Shown here: piece by piece, positions 1 through 10,454 of the stretch
Layout of the letters: every line of letters begins with the position of its first letter
Numbering within the stretch: position 1 is the first letter of the stretch
Assembly: GCA_016930695.1 (NCBI GenBank)
Contig: JAFGGD010000034.1
Span: 199,375 to 263,374 of the forward strand
DNA length: 64,000 nucleotides
Source: Candidatus Eisenbacteria bacterium
GTDB taxonomy: Bacteria > Orphanbacterota > Orphanbacteria > Orphanbacterales > Orphanbacteraceae
Reading direction: 5' to 3'
The notes under the pieces: model-generated
What the model saw: only the letters and a program-made list of their open reading frames with translations
Databases searched by the model: none
What the model was told of the DNA's origin: nothing
Program-made: the position numbers and the translations under genes

Positions 1-914
1 GCGTCGCCGAGAAGCTGGAGAAGGCGAAAGGGGAGTCGGGGCCGGCCGCGCCGGAGCCGGAGGGGATCGCCGAGGACGCCGGCGCCGAAGCGCCCGCCTG
101 GGATTGCGGGTCCGTCGGTGAAATCGACTCGGTGGACGGGATCCCGCCGGAGGGCTTGATCGATCCCGCCGGAGAAGAGCCGGAGGGGGAGAGCCCGGCC
201 GCCGAGCCGGTGGAGCCGCACGAATTCGAGATCCCCGGCGCTACCTTCGAAAACGACTCCCGCCTGGTCTCCTTCCATCCTCCGGAAGAGCCGGGGGGGG
301 ACGAGCCCGAGAAGCCCGGCTCCGAGGCGCGGGACGCCTTGGACGGGCTGATAGGCGCGTTTCCGGAGGAACCGTCCTCCGCGGAGGAGATCGAGATTCT
401 CTCGTCCGAGTCGGAATCGTTTCAAGAAGGGGAGATCGAGACGGAAGAAACGACCGCCGACCCGGTACTCGATCAATCTCCGAAGCCTCAGGAGGACTTC
501 GTTCCCGTCGAGGAGATCCTAAGGGAGTTTCAGAACGGTGTCGGGAAAATACTCGACGAAGAAGACTACCAGTCTCACTATGACATGGGAATGTCCTACA
601 AGGAGATGGGTCTGTTCGAGGAGGCGCTCGCCGAATTCGAGCAGGCCGCCGTTTCTCCCGAATTCAGCCCCTCCTGCGGCGAGATGATGGGTGCGGTGCT
701 CTTGGAAATCCACCGGTCCGAGGACGCGATCCAAATCCTCCGGCCACTGGTCGACGGCGGCGAGAACGATTCCCTAGGCGTCCACTACCTTCTCGGTAAG
801 GCTTACGAGCGGTTGGGACAGAGAGATCGGGCGCTCCTGGAGTATCGTTTCGTGGAGGAACACGATCCGAATTTCCGCGACGTGCGGGATCGGATCGAGC
901 GCGTTCATCGCTGA
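1..914 (+). CDS. TPR-repeat protein, C-terminal part (5' end outside window)
   Basis: The reading frame is open from base 3 with no stop, so the gene begins before the window. A GTG at 132 is only an internal codon candidate. The first about 180 visible residues are acidic, rich in Pro, Glu and Ser, and probably disordered. From about base 570 there are tetratricopeptide-type helices, with a DMGMSYKEMGLFEEALAEFE motif followed by two further repeat-like units (LLEIHRSEDAIQILRPL, LLGKAYERLGQRDRALLEY). Such domains mediate protein-protein contacts. It ends 15 bases before the PHP gene and is probably co-transcribed with it. No specific function can be assigned. Confidence 0.75.
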   Translation, partial: VAEKLEKAKGESGPAAPEPEGIAEDAGAEAPAWDCGSVGEIDSVDGIPPEGLIDPAGEEPEGESPAAEPVEPHEFEIPGATFENDSRLVSFHPPEEPGGDEPEKPGSEARDALDGLIGAFPEEPSSAEEIEILSSESESFQEGEIETEETTADPVLDQSPKPQEDFVPVEEILREFQNGVGKILDEEDYQSHYDMGMSYKEMGLFEEALAEFEQAAVSPEFSPSCGEMMGAVLLEIHRSEDAIQILRPLVDGGENDSLGVHYLLGKAYERLGQRDRALLEYRFVEEHDPNFRDVRDRIERVHR

Positions 915-929
915 AGACCGGGGGATCCG

Positions 930-1757
930 TTGCCGCAGATCTACGCCGACATGCACGTCCACTCTCTCTACTCCGACGGACGGGTCTCGCCGGAGGATCT
1001 CCTCCTGAGCGCCGCCTATGCGGGGCTCTCCGTGCTGGCGCTCACCGATCACGACACGGTGGACGGCATCGAACCGATGCGCGTCGCCTTGTCCGGCGAC
1101 GCTCCTCGGATCGTCCCCGGGGTGGAACTCTCCTGCACGGAGGGCGACCGGGAAATCCATCTCCTCGGTTACTGGATCGATCCGGAACACCGACCCCTCC
1201 GGCGCGAGTTACGAAGAATCCGCGACGCCAGGATCGACCGCGCCCAGAACATAGTTGACCGCTTGCGAGAGCATCAGATAGCGTTGGAGTTCGACGATGT
1301 GATGGCGCTCACCCGGAACGGTCTGGTCGGGCGCCTCCACATCGCCGAGGTGATGCGCCGGTCCGGCCATGTCCCGGACCTGCAGGCCGCGTTCCGTGAC
1401 TATCTCGGCGACGGACGGCCCGCCGTGGTGCCCAAACGGTTCCTGACTCCCGAGGAGGGGATCCGGATCATTCGGGACGCCGGGGGCGTCGCCGTGCTGG
1501 CCCACCCCGGGATCGGTGGGGTGGCCGGAATGGCGGGGCGGCTGAAGGAACAGGGGCTTCACGGCCTGGAGGTTTGGCACCCCAAGCACACGCACCGGGA
1601 GAACGAACGGTTTGCCGAGCTTTGTACCACTCTCGGCCTCGTCCCGACCGGAGGATCCGATTACCACGGTAGCCACACCGGCACCGGCACCCTCGGTTAC
1701 TTCGGGCTCACCCTGGAGGGATACGAGCGTCTCGCCGGTTCGGCGTCCATCTCCTAG
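930..1757 (+). CDS. PHP-domain phosphoesterase (TrpH/YciV-like, RNase AM type)
   Basis: This 275-residue protein has the full set of PHP metal ligands: H9 and H11 in HVHSLYSDG, D16, H41 in LTDHDTVDG, E66 in PGVELS, a VLAHPG motif and GGSDYHGSH near the C-terminus. The size and the EIHLLGYWID segment fit the cytosolic TrpH/YciV group, which hydrolyses 3',5'-nucleoside bisphosphates or trims RNA 5' ends. The start is TTG at 930; the ATG at 951 would cut into the conserved first motif, so the upstream TTG is preferred. The family is secure, the exact substrate is inferred. Confidence 0.85.
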   Translation: MPQIYADMHVHSLYSDGRVSPEDLLLSAAYAGLSVLALTDHDTVDGIEPMRVALSGDAPRIVPGVELSCTEGDREIHLLGYWIDPEHRPLRRELRRIRDARIDRAQNIVDRLREHQIALEFDDVMALTRNGLVGRLHIAEVMRRSGHVPDLQAAFRDYLGDGRPAVVPKRFLTPEEGIRIIRDAGGVAVLAHPGIGGVAGMAGRLKEQGLHGLEVWHPKHTHRENERFAELCTTLGLVPTGGSDYHGSHTGTGTLGYFGLTLEGYERLAGSASIS

Positions 1758-3783
1758 CGCGCTCTTTCCTCTTCTCCTCATACTCGGTGTTTCGTTTGTT
1801 CTCGCGGCCCGTCCCTCTCATGCAGGGACCGGCCAATCCGACGACGGCGCGCCCGTCCCCCGGGACACATCCGCCGCGCCCTCCCCGGTGGTCGCCGACT
1901 CCGCCGCGCCCATCGACACCGCCGACTCCGCCCTTTTTCCCGCCGTGGAGGAAGAACCCGGCCCGCCGGAAGCCGCCCCACCGGGCGACTCCTCCTTTGC
2001 GGGAGGCCCGGGATCTCCCGACGCGATCGTCGGGGGAGAGGAACGGGGAGGGGGGGAAGAAGAGGGAGCGCGCGCGCTTCCCCAGCCGGTGTCGATCCCC
2101 CTCGTGCGCGTTGCCACGCCGCCGGACCCTGCCGGGACGTGGCGTCGCACCGCCGTGGAGACCCGCGCCTACGCGCCGCGCACCTGGGCGGACGTGGCCG
2201 CCGCGCTTCCTCTCACCGTCGCGGACCGCTTCGGCCCTCCCGGCTATTTCGAGACGATCCGACTCGGCGGTTCCGGTTCCCCTCTCGTGCTGATCGACGG
2301 AATCCCCTGGCCGCGCGAAGCGGGTGGGCTGGTAAACGGCAACGCTCTACCGAGGGCGGGGGTCGCCTCCCTTTCGGTCGTCACCCCGCGCCTTCTCCCC
2401 GAAGCGGCGGCGGTGGCGCCCGACGGCGCGATTCTCCTGGAGACCGAGCCGTGGCGGGGCGGTGACCCCGTCAGCTACGTCGACGCCGAACAGGGATCGG
2501 GGGGCTATCGGGATTACCGGTTCGGGATCTCCCGCGACGTGACCGCCCGACTCTCCGTCCAACTGAACGGGAGTTTCCGGAAGGCGGACCAATACGTCAT
2601 CGACAGCTACCGTTCCTCGTCGAGCGACATCCGGGTCGGTTTTCCCCTGCGGGAGGACATCCTCCTCCGGGCGGGACTTCGCACCTATAAAGATGAACAG
2701 ATCCTGATCAACCCGACGCTGCAGGAGGCGATCTTCTCCCACGACGGCAGGGACGAGAGACGCCTCCTCTTCCTGGAGGCTTCCTTTCGAGGAATGGTTG
2801 GACAAGCGTATCGGTCAAAGATACACTCCGTCCTGGAGCCTCGGAGCGCCGCCTTCGACCGCGTCCGGGTCGTGGAGGAGCGTGACGGGCTGCTCCTGTC
2901 GCACAGGCGGTTCGTTTCCGGAACGGACCTCTCTTTCGGTCTGCGTGTGGAACGAAAAAAGGCCGAAACGGAGGATCTCTCCCGCGAAGAGTGGGGGGCC
3001 GTCGCGGCCGCCGGCGCCGAAGCGCCTCTCTCCGGCGGGTTCCGTCTCCGGATCGCCGCCGCGGAGGAGTTCGCCGACGGCGCGTCTTACACGGACGCCG
3101 AAGGGGCGATCCTTCGCGAGGGGCGCGTTCCGATCCTCCTCCGCCTCGCCCGATTGTGGGAGCGCCCCACCGCGCGGGACTGGGTCCCGGCGGTGAAAGA
3201 GAGGGACGTGCTCCGCTCCGGTGAGATCGGGTGCTCGTTCCCCTTCCTCCCCGCCCGTCCCGGAATCCGTTTCTTCCGGCGCGAAGGGGACGCCGTGCGG
3301 CGCCTTCTCTCGGTGGACGCCTTCCGGCAGGAGGGGGAGAGGATCGACGAGCGGACCCTCGGTTGGGAGATTCACTCCACCATCGAAAGGGGCCGCCTGA
3401 GCGTCGAGGCCGCCTACGCCCGTTTCCGCGCGCGCGAAGACGGCTCGGACGAACGTCCCGCCTATCACGGCGATCACCTGGTGCGCGGCCGGGTCTCCTT
3501 CACCCACCCGATCCCTTGGTTCGAGTGGGAGCCGCGCTGGGACGTGCTCGGCGAATGGCGCTCGGACCGGAACGCCCCGGATCGGGAGACGCCGATGAGC
3601 GGCTACGCCTACTTGCGCGGAAGAGTCACGATCAGCCCCCGCGGCGGCGTGCTCCTCTTCGGCCAGATGGAACAGGCGACGGGGCACGCGCTCGAGTATT
3701 TCGACGGCGCCGGCGGCGAGGACGGTGTCCTCTCCGGGACGCAGCAGATCGTTTTAGGCGTGATCTGGCCTTTTCGGGATTGA
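1612..3783 (+). CDS. TonB-receptor-like outer-membrane protein with plug domain; start uncertain
   Basis: The protein has a clear signal peptide (SALFPLLLILGVSFVLAA, cleavage near SHA/G), then a Pro/Ala-rich linker. Next comes a plug-like segment (RLGGSGSPLVLIDGIPWP) and about 450 residues of alternating amphipathic strands typical of a beta-barrel, ending in VIWPFRD. It would sit in the outer membrane; the ligand is unknown and no TonB box is obvious. The only canonical in-frame start ahead of the signal peptide is TTG 1612, which gives about 54 extra residues and a 146-base overlap with the PHP gene. Near-cognate ACG 1723 or GTC 1729, just after GGAGGG (1715-1720), would give a normal signal peptide. 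Confidence 0.7.
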   Translation: MPSFVPLSASSRPEDPITTVATPAPAPSVTSGSPWRDTSVSPVRRPSPSALFPLLLILGVSFVLAARPSHAGTGQSDDGAPVPRDTSAAPSPVVADSAAPIDTADSALFPAVEEEPGPPEAAPPGDSSFAGGPGSPDAIVGGEERGGGEEEGARALPQPVSIPLVRVATPPDPAGTWRRTAVETRAYAPRTWADVAAALPLTVADRFGPPGYFETIRLGGSGSPLVLIDGIPWPREAGGLVNGNALPRAGVASLSVVTPRLLPEAAAVAPDGAILLETEPWRGGDPVSYVDAEQGSGGYRDYRFGISRDVTARLSVQLNGSFRKADQYVIDSYRSSSSDIRVGFPLREDILLRAGLRTYKDEQILINPTLQEAIFSHDGRDERRLLFLEASFRGMVGQAYRSKIHSVLEPRSAAFDRVRVVEERDGLLLSHRRFVSGTDLSFGLRVERKKAETEDLSREEWGAVAAAGAEAPLSGGFRLRIAAAEEFADGASYTDAEGAILREGRVPILLRLARLWERPTARDWVPAVKERDVLRSGEIGCSFPFLPARPGIRFFRREGDAVRRLLSVDAFRQEGERIDERTLGWEIHSTIERGRLSVEAAYARFRAREDGSDERPAYHGDHLVRGRVSFTHPIPWFEWEPRWDVLGEWRSDRNAPDRETPMSGYAYLRGRVTISPRGGVLLFGQMEQATGHALEYFDGAGGEDGVLSGTQQIVLGVIWPFRD

Positions 3784-3794
3784 AGGGGAATCGG

Positions 3795-4343
3795 ATGGAC
3801 GCGCATTGGGCGGACTTGGTGATCGGGGCGGTGCTTCTCGTCCTCTTTTTGCGGGGGCTTTTCCGCGGTCTGGTGAAGGAGCTGTTCGCGCTGGCTGCGA
3901 TTCTCGCCGGCTGGCTGGTCGCGACGCGATACCACCTCGCCGTCGGTTCGCTCGTCGGCGTTCGCTCAGACGGCGAAGCGCTCTTGGCGCGGGCGATCCT
4001 CTTCGCTCTCGTCTTTCTCGTGACGGCGGTTCTGGTCCGGCTGATCGGCCACGCGGTGCACAAGGTGCTGAGCGATTCCCCGCTCGGCTGGTTGAATCGG
4101 CTCCTCGGCGGGGCGGTGGGGGTCGCCTTCGGCGTGATCCTGATCGGCGTGATCCTCTTGGTGATCGTCACCTATCTTCCCGCCGGGGGACGGGTTCTGG
4201 AGGGCTCCTCCTTGGTCGGCCCGATCACCCGTGTGACCCGGGTGCTCGCCAAGACGCTCCCCGACGAGGCGAGCGAACTTTTCGATCGAAACTTCCGGGG
4301 GAAACACCCGTCGATCCCGGAGGATGTAGAAGGTTTCGTGTAA
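3795..4343 (+). CDS. CvpA family inner-membrane protein
   Basis: A 182-residue protein with four predicted membrane helices: DLVIGAVLLVLFLRGL, FALAAILAGWLVATRY, AILFALVFLVTAVLVRLIG and AVGVAFGVILIGVILLVIV. Between helices 1 and 2 it has the family's GLFRGLVKELF motif. CvpA proteins are small membrane proteins linked to colicin V production and envelope homeostasis; the molecular role is unclear. ATG 3795 lies 11 bases after the preceding stop, behind a GGGGAATCGG leader. The C-terminus (about 40 residues) is soluble. It is the second gene of a run leading into the GDP-mannose genes. Confidence 0.85.
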   Translation: MDAHWADLVIGAVLLVLFLRGLFRGLVKELFALAAILAGWLVATRYHLAVGSLVGVRSDGEALLARAILFALVFLVTAVLVRLIGHAVHKVLSDSPLGWLNRLLGGAVGVAFGVILIGVILLVIVTYLPAGGRVLEGSSLVGPITRVTRVLAKTLPDEASELFDRNFRGKHPSIPEDVEGFV

Positions 4344-4365
4344 TGATCCGGAGGCGAATGACGAG

Positions 4366-5742
4366 ATGAATCCTTTGATCTTTCGTGAGTACGACATCCG
4401 CGGCGTGGTGGAGAATGAACTCACGCCGGAAGTGGTGGAACGGATCGCCAAGGCGATCGGCACGTATGTCCGCAGGCGCTACACCGGCGAGGTGGTGGTG
4501 GGACGGGACGTGCGGCTCAGCTCTCCCCGCCTCGCCTCGGAGATCCTCGCGGGGCTGCGCGCGGTGGGCCTCGACTGCGTGGACATCGGAACGGTCCCCA
4601 CGCCTCTCCTTTATTACGCCGTGACGCGCGGCGGCGAGGATTCCTACGCCGCGGGCGTGATGATCACCGGCAGCCACAACCCGCCCGAATTCAACGGAAT
4701 CAAGATCTGCCACGGCACGACGCCCATCTTCGGCCCCGCGATCCAGGAGATCCGGAAGCTGGCGGAGGCGGAGGATTTCGAGAGCGGTGAAGGCGCCCTA
4801 CGCACCGACGACGTGGTTCCCGACTACATCGACGAGGTGGCGGCGGGCCTCCGCCTCGCGCGTCCGGTGCGTGTCGCCGTGGACTGCGGCAACGGGACGG
4901 CGGGGCCGGTGGCGATCCCCCTCCTCCGCAAGATCGGCTGCGACGTGATCCCTCTCTTCGAGGAGCCGGACGGCCGTTTCCCCAACCATCACCCGGACCC
5001 CACGGTGCCCAAGTACATCCGGGCGCTGATCGAGGAAGTCAAGAAAAGCGGTTGCGAGCTGGGCGTCGGTTACGACGGCGACTCGGACCGGATCGGCGCG
5101 GTGGACGAGAAGGGGGACATCCTCTTCGGCGACACGCTGGCGGGCGTCTTCGCCCGTTCCGTGCTGGCGAAGAAACCGGGGACGATCGTTTTTGACGTAA
5201 AATGCAGCGTCGGGCTCGTCGAGGCGATCCGTGACGCGGGGGGCACTCCTCTGATGTGGAAGACGGGCCACAGCCATCTGAAGCAGAAGATGAAGGACGA
5301 GCGGGCTCCCTTCGCCGGAGAGATGAGCGGTCATGTGTTTTTCGCCGACCGTTACTACGGCTACGACGACGCCATCTACGCCTCCGCCCGGCTGATCGAG
5401 ATCGTGGCCGCGGGTGGGAGGCCCCTCTCGGCGATCGCCGCCGAGATTCCCCGCTACCACTCCACGCCGGAGATCCGGATCGACTGTCCCGACAGCCGGA
5501 AGTTCACCGTGGTGGAGGCGATTCAGAAGAAGTTCCGCGCCACCCATGACGTCGTCGACATCGACGGCGCCCGGGTGAATTTCGACGAAGGATGGGGGCT
5601 CGTGCGCGCCTCCAACACACAGCCCGTCTTGGTTCTTCGCTTCGAGGCGAAGACGACGGATGCCCTCGCCGAGATCCGGGATACTCTGGTCGGCGCGATC
5701 CGCGAACAAGGGGTGGAGGTTCCGGAGGAGGCGCTCGAATAG
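4366..5742 (+). CDS. manB: Phosphomannomutase/phosphoglucomutase
   Basis: A 458-residue alpha-D-phosphohexomutase. It interconverts hexose 6-phosphate and hexose 1-phosphate. Visible motifs are the catalytic phosphoserine loop TGSHNP (101-106, Ser103), the Mg2+-binding DGDSDR (237-242), the sugar-specificity loop GEMSGH (318-323) and a C-terminal phosphate-binding RASNTQP. The GEMSGHVFF form and overall length fit the AlgC/ManB group that acts on both mannose and glucose phosphates. The stop codon abuts the start of the guanylyltransferase gene, which supports mannose 1-phosphate as a main product. Confidence 0.93.
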   Translation: MNPLIFREYDIRGVVENELTPEVVERIAKAIGTYVRRRYTGEVVVGRDVRLSSPRLASEILAGLRAVGLDCVDIGTVPTPLLYYAVTRGGEDSYAAGVMITGSHNPPEFNGIKICHGTTPIFGPAIQEIRKLAEAEDFESGEGALRTDDVVPDYIDEVAAGLRLARPVRVAVDCGNGTAGPVAIPLLRKIGCDVIPLFEEPDGRFPNHHPDPTVPKYIRALIEEVKKSGCELGVGYDGDSDRIGAVDEKGDILFGDTLAGVFARSVLAKKPGTIVFDVKCSVGLVEAIRDAGGTPLMWKTGHSHLKQKMKDERAPFAGEMSGHVFFADRYYGYDDAIYASARLIEIVAAGGRPLSAIAAEIPRYHSTPEIRIDCPDSRKFTVVEAIQKKFRATHDVVDIDGARVNFDEGWGLVRASNTQPVLVLRFEAKTTDALAEIRDTLVGAIREQGVEVPEEALE

Positions 5743-6813
5743 ATGATCGTCGTCGTGATGGCCGGAGGGAGCGGGACCCGTTTCTGGCCCCGTAGCCGTG
5801 AATCGGAGCCGAAGCAGTTTCTCCCGCTCCTCGGCCCGGAGTCGATGCTCGCGCGGACCGTGGCGCGCGTCGCGCCTCTCGCGTCGCCGGAGAGGGTGCT
5901 TGTGGTTACCGGCGCCCCCTTCGTCGACCGGACGCGGCGGGAGCTGCCGGATCTCCCGCCGGAAAACGTCATCGGCGAGCCGGTGGGACGGAACACCGCG
6001 CCCTGCGTCGCCCTCGCCGCGGCGCGCGCCGCCGCGCGCTATGGGAACGAAGAGGTGATGGCGATGCTCCCGGCGGATCACCACATCGAGGGGGAAGAGC
6101 GCTTTCGCGAACTGCTCTCGGCCGGAGCCGATTTCTGCCGCGGCGAGGGGGAGACGTTACTCACGCTCGGCGTCCGCCCGGACCGCCCCGAAACCGGCTA
6201 CGGATATCTCGAAATGGGGGAGGAGATCCGCGGCGGCGGCGTCCCGGTCCGCCGGGTGAACCGCTTCATCGAGAAGCCCGATCGGAAGAGGGCGGAGGAA
6301 TACGTGCGCTCCGGCCGCCATCTCTGGAACAGCGGCATGTTCCTTTGGCGGGTGGACGCGATCACGAACGCGATCCTCCGCCACATGCCGGAGCTCGAGG
6401 AGCCGATGCGGCTTTTCCGAGGCGCCGCGGAGAAAGATCTCTCCTCGGTTCTCGAATCCGTGTACGAAGATCTCCCCGACCTCTCGATCGATTACGGCGT
6501 CATGGAGAAGGCGGAGCGCGTCGCCGCCATCGCCGCCGATTTCAGGTGGAACGACGTGGGGAGCTGGAGCGCCCTCGGCGATTTGATCGATGCGGACGCC
6601 GAGGGGAACGCGGCGGTGGGCGGGCACCTGGGAATCGACTCGCGCCGCTGCGTCGTCTACTCCTCCGGCCGGTTGATCGCCACCGTCGGCGTCGACGACC
6701 TGATCGTCGTGGAGACGGACGGCGCGGTCCTCGTCTGTCCCCGCGACCGTGCGCAGGACGTGCGCCTCGTCGTGGAGCGCCTCCGTCGCGAAGGACGCCG
6801 GGATCTCCTCTAA
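5743..6813 (+). CDS. manC: Mannose-1-phosphate guanylyltransferase
   Basis: A 356-residue nucleotidyltransferase that makes GDP-mannose from mannose 1-phosphate and GTP. The N-terminal signature GGSGTRFWP (8-16) with the downstream EPKQF, the catalytic FIEKPD (175-180), and the WNSGMF and WNDVGSWSAL segments are typical of the monofunctional GMP pyrophosphorylase family. There is no C-terminal isomerase domain, so it is shorter than bifunctional ManC. The ATG directly follows the manB stop (TAGATG), implying translational coupling. GDP-mannose would feed glycan, LPS or exopolysaccharide synthesis. Confidence 0.92.
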   Translation: MIVVVMAGGSGTRFWPRSRESEPKQFLPLLGPESMLARTVARVAPLASPERVLVVTGAPFVDRTRRELPDLPPENVIGEPVGRNTAPCVALAAARAAARYGNEEVMAMLPADHHIEGEERFRELLSAGADFCRGEGETLLTLGVRPDRPETGYGYLEMGEEIRGGGVPVRRVNRFIEKPDRKRAEEYVRSGRHLWNSGMFLWRVDAITNAILRHMPELEEPMRLFRGAAEKDLSSVLESVYEDLPDLSIDYGVMEKAERVAAIAADFRWNDVGSWSALGDLIDADAEGNAAVGGHLGIDSRRCVVYSSGRLIATVGVDDLIVVETDGAVLVCPRDRAQDVRLVVERLRREGRRDLL

Positions 6814-7147
6814 ACCGGCCGCTCCGCCTCCTTCGCCCCCATCCCGCTCCACCCGAGCGAACATTCGCCCGAATCGACCCGATTCGGGCGGAGTTGGTCC
6901 GATTCGCACCGGGCCGAGCGGATCCAGGTTACTCCCCTTTTCCCCGCCACGGATTTTACTTCCCCGAGGAAAGTTTTTCCCTTTTCCATCAATTTGAATC
7001 ATCTGGGTCGAATCGTCCTAACAGATTGTAATTATTTCAGATCCGCCTTCCGGACTCCCTTAAGAAAACGGCCGGGGTGCCGATTCGTAAGGAAACGATT
7101 GCACCCATTCGACTCCGGTCCGGATCGCGGCTCCAGGGAGGTGCGCG
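6814..7147. other. Intergenic region ahead of the comEA-pilB genes
   Basis: No coding potential is visible in these 334 bases. They contain a perfect hairpin (6866-6890) and five copies of the hexamer GATTCG or its complement CGAATC (6870, 6881, 6901, 7009, 7082). An AT-rich patch lies at 6990-7040. This is where transcription of the pilus genes should start, but no sigma-70 promoter with good spacing was found. TTGAAT at 6994 followed by TAACAG at 7019 has a 19-base spacer and is weak. Confidence 0.5.
6866..6890. terminator. Perfect 10-bp inverted repeat (possible terminator of the manB-manC unit, or operator)
   Basis: CGCCCGAATC, a 5-base spacer GACCC, then GATTCGGGCG form a perfect stem 53 bases after the manC stop. 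No U-tract follows, so it is not a canonical intrinsic terminator. The symmetry would equally suit a dimeric regulator. Confidence 0.45.
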
Positions 7148-7597
7148 ATGACGCGTGAGGAGCGTTGGGTGATCGTGGGTCTGGCGTGGTTGATCCTCTT
7201 CGGTTGTGTCGCGGAGAGGTGGCGTCGCGGGGCGGGAGCGGCGGGTCCGCCGGTGGATCTCCCCACGACGCAAGCGGAGCCGGTCGGACTCGGAGAGGAA
7301 GAGAGAGCGCCGGGCCCCCCACCGCCGATTGAACTGAATCGTTGCGACGCCGCGGAGCTGGAGAGACTCCCCGGCATCGGTCCGGTCCGGGCGAACCGGA
7401 TCGTGGAGTGGCGGGAACGGCACGGCCCCTTTCGAAGTGTTCGGGATCTTCTCCGGGTGCCCGGACTGGGACCGAAGACCTTGGCGCGGATCGATTCCCT
7501 TCTCGTCGTCGTCGGTGGGGAGGGAGGAGCCGGAGCGGAAGAAGGATCGAAGGGGGCCGCTCCTGAAGAAGCGGATGGATCGCAATCCCCGCGTTGA
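7148..7597 (+). CDS. ComEA-like helix-hairpin-helix protein
   Basis: A 149-residue protein with one N-terminal membrane segment (WVIVGLAWLILFGCVA), a Pro-rich linker and two helix-hairpin-helix motifs at about 59-115 (ELNRCDAAELERLPGIGP and LLRVPGLGPKTLARI). The tail is disordered and Gly/Glu-rich. Proteins of this layout bind double-stranded DNA non-specifically; ComEA is the periplasmic DNA receptor for transformation. Sitting directly upstream of pilB, and with dprA elsewhere in the window, a role in pilus-assisted DNA uptake is plausible but inferred. The ribosome binding site GGGAGGTG precedes ATG 7148. Confidence 0.75.
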   Translation: MTREERWVIVGLAWLILFGCVAERWRRGAGAAGPPVDLPTTQAEPVGLGEEERAPGPPPPIELNRCDAAELERLPGIGPVRANRIVEWRERHGPFRSVRDLLRVPGLGPKTLARIDSLLVVVGGEGGAGAEEGSKGAAPEEADGSQSPR

Positions 7598-7636
7598 TCC
7601 GAATCGTCCCTCGGGGGGGGCGGCGACGGGAGGCGC

Positions 7637-9325
<1,689 letters not shown>

Positions 9326-9353
9326 CGATCCGCCGCGCGAATCGGGGTAAGGA

Positions 9354-10439
9354 ATGGCATCGCTACGCACGTTGTTGGAAGAGATGATGGAGCGGGGGGC
9401 GTCGGATCTCCACCTTTCGGCGGGCCACCCGGCCCAACTCCGGGTCGACGGGAATCTGACCTCCAGCCGGACCGGCGAGTCGCTCACGCCGGAGACGACC
9501 CTGCAGCTTGCCTATTCGATCCTCACCGAGGATCAGAGGAAGCGCTTCGAGAACGAGAAGGAACTGGATCTTTCTTTCGGGATCAAGGGGCTTTCCCGCT
9601 ATCGGGCGAACGTGTTCCTTCAACGGGGCGTCGTTTCGGTGGCGATCCGGTCGATCCCCTTCGAGATCCTCAGCTTCGAGGAACTCGGCCTGCCGCCGGT
9701 GGTGCAGGAACTCGCGGAGAAGCAGAAGGGCTTGATTCTGGTGACCGGGCCGACCGGAAGCGGCAAGTCGACCACGCTCGCGTCGATCATCGACAAGATC
9801 AACGAGGAGCAAAAATCCCACATCATCACGATCGAGGATCCGATCGAATACGTCTACAAGCATAAAAACTCCACCGTGGACCAGCGGGAGGTGGGGACCG
9901 ACACGAATTCCTTCCCCAGCGCGCTCAAATACGTGCTGCGGCAGGACCCGGACGTGATTCTGATCGGCGAGATGCGCGACTTGGAAACGATCGCGGCCGC
10001 CCTGACCATCGCCGAGACGGGGCATCTGGCGCTCGCCACGCTCCACACCAACTCCGCTTCCGAGTCGATCACGCGCATCGTGGACGTTTTCCCTTCGTCC
10101 CAGAAGAACCAGGTGCAGGCGCAGCTCGCCTTCGTGCTTCAGGGGGTGGTGTGTCAGCAGCTTGTTCCCAAGAGCTACGGGCCCGGGCGGGTGATGGTCG
10201 CGGAGGTGCTCGTCTGCACCCCGGCGATCCGCGCCGTGATCCGAGAAGGGAAGATTCATCAGATTTACGGCCTCATGCAGGCCGGAACGAAATACGGCAT
10301 GCAGACCATGAACCAATCGCTCTTTCACGCCGTCCGCCGGAAACATCTTTCCCGGGAGGCGGCTATGGAGCGGAGTCCGGACACGAACGAGTTGGAGCAG
10401 ATGTTCGGACGGACCATGGCGCCCGCCGGACGCCGCTAG
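9354..10439 (+). CDS. pilT: Type IV pilus retraction ATPase PilT
   Basis: A 361-residue twitching-motility ATPase that depolymerises the pilus. Features are the N-terminal ASDLHLSAG PAS-like segment (16-24), Walker A GPTGSGKST (132-140), the EDPIEYVYKHK Asp box, Walker B VILIGEMRD and the AIRAVIREGKIHQI segment near the C-terminus (AIRNLIREGK in PilT). It lacks the tetracysteine of PilB. The gene starts 28 bases after pilB and is followed 15 bases later by pilC. Confidence 0.95.
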   Translation: MASLRTLLEEMMERGASDLHLSAGHPAQLRVDGNLTSSRTGESLTPETTLQLAYSILTEDQRKRFENEKELDLSFGIKGLSRYRANVFLQRGVVSVAIRSIPFEILSFEELGLPPVVQELAEKQKGLILVTGPTGSGKSTTLASIIDKINEEQKSHIITIEDPIEYVYKHKNSTVDQREVGTDTNSFPSALKYVLRQDPDVILIGEMRDLETIAAALTIAETGHLALATLHTNSASESITRIVDVFPSSQKNQVQAQLAFVLQGVVCQQLVPKSYGPGRVMVAEVLVCTPAIRAVIREGKIHQIYGLMQAGTKYGMQTMNQSLFHAVRRKHLSREAAMERSPDTNELEQMFGRTMAPAGRR

Positions 10440-10454
10440 AAGGGAGGGTGACCG

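Noticed and set aside
1787-2293. Alternative plus-strand frame starting with GTG after the PHP gene
   Set aside because: It is Pro/Arg-rich low complexity, and the other frame gives a signal peptide, plug motif and barrel strands.
6994-7035. Sigma-70 promoter upstream of the ComEA-like gene
   Set aside because: TTGAAT and the possible -10 boxes (TAACAG, TAATTA) have spacers of 19 or about 29 bases, too poor to call.
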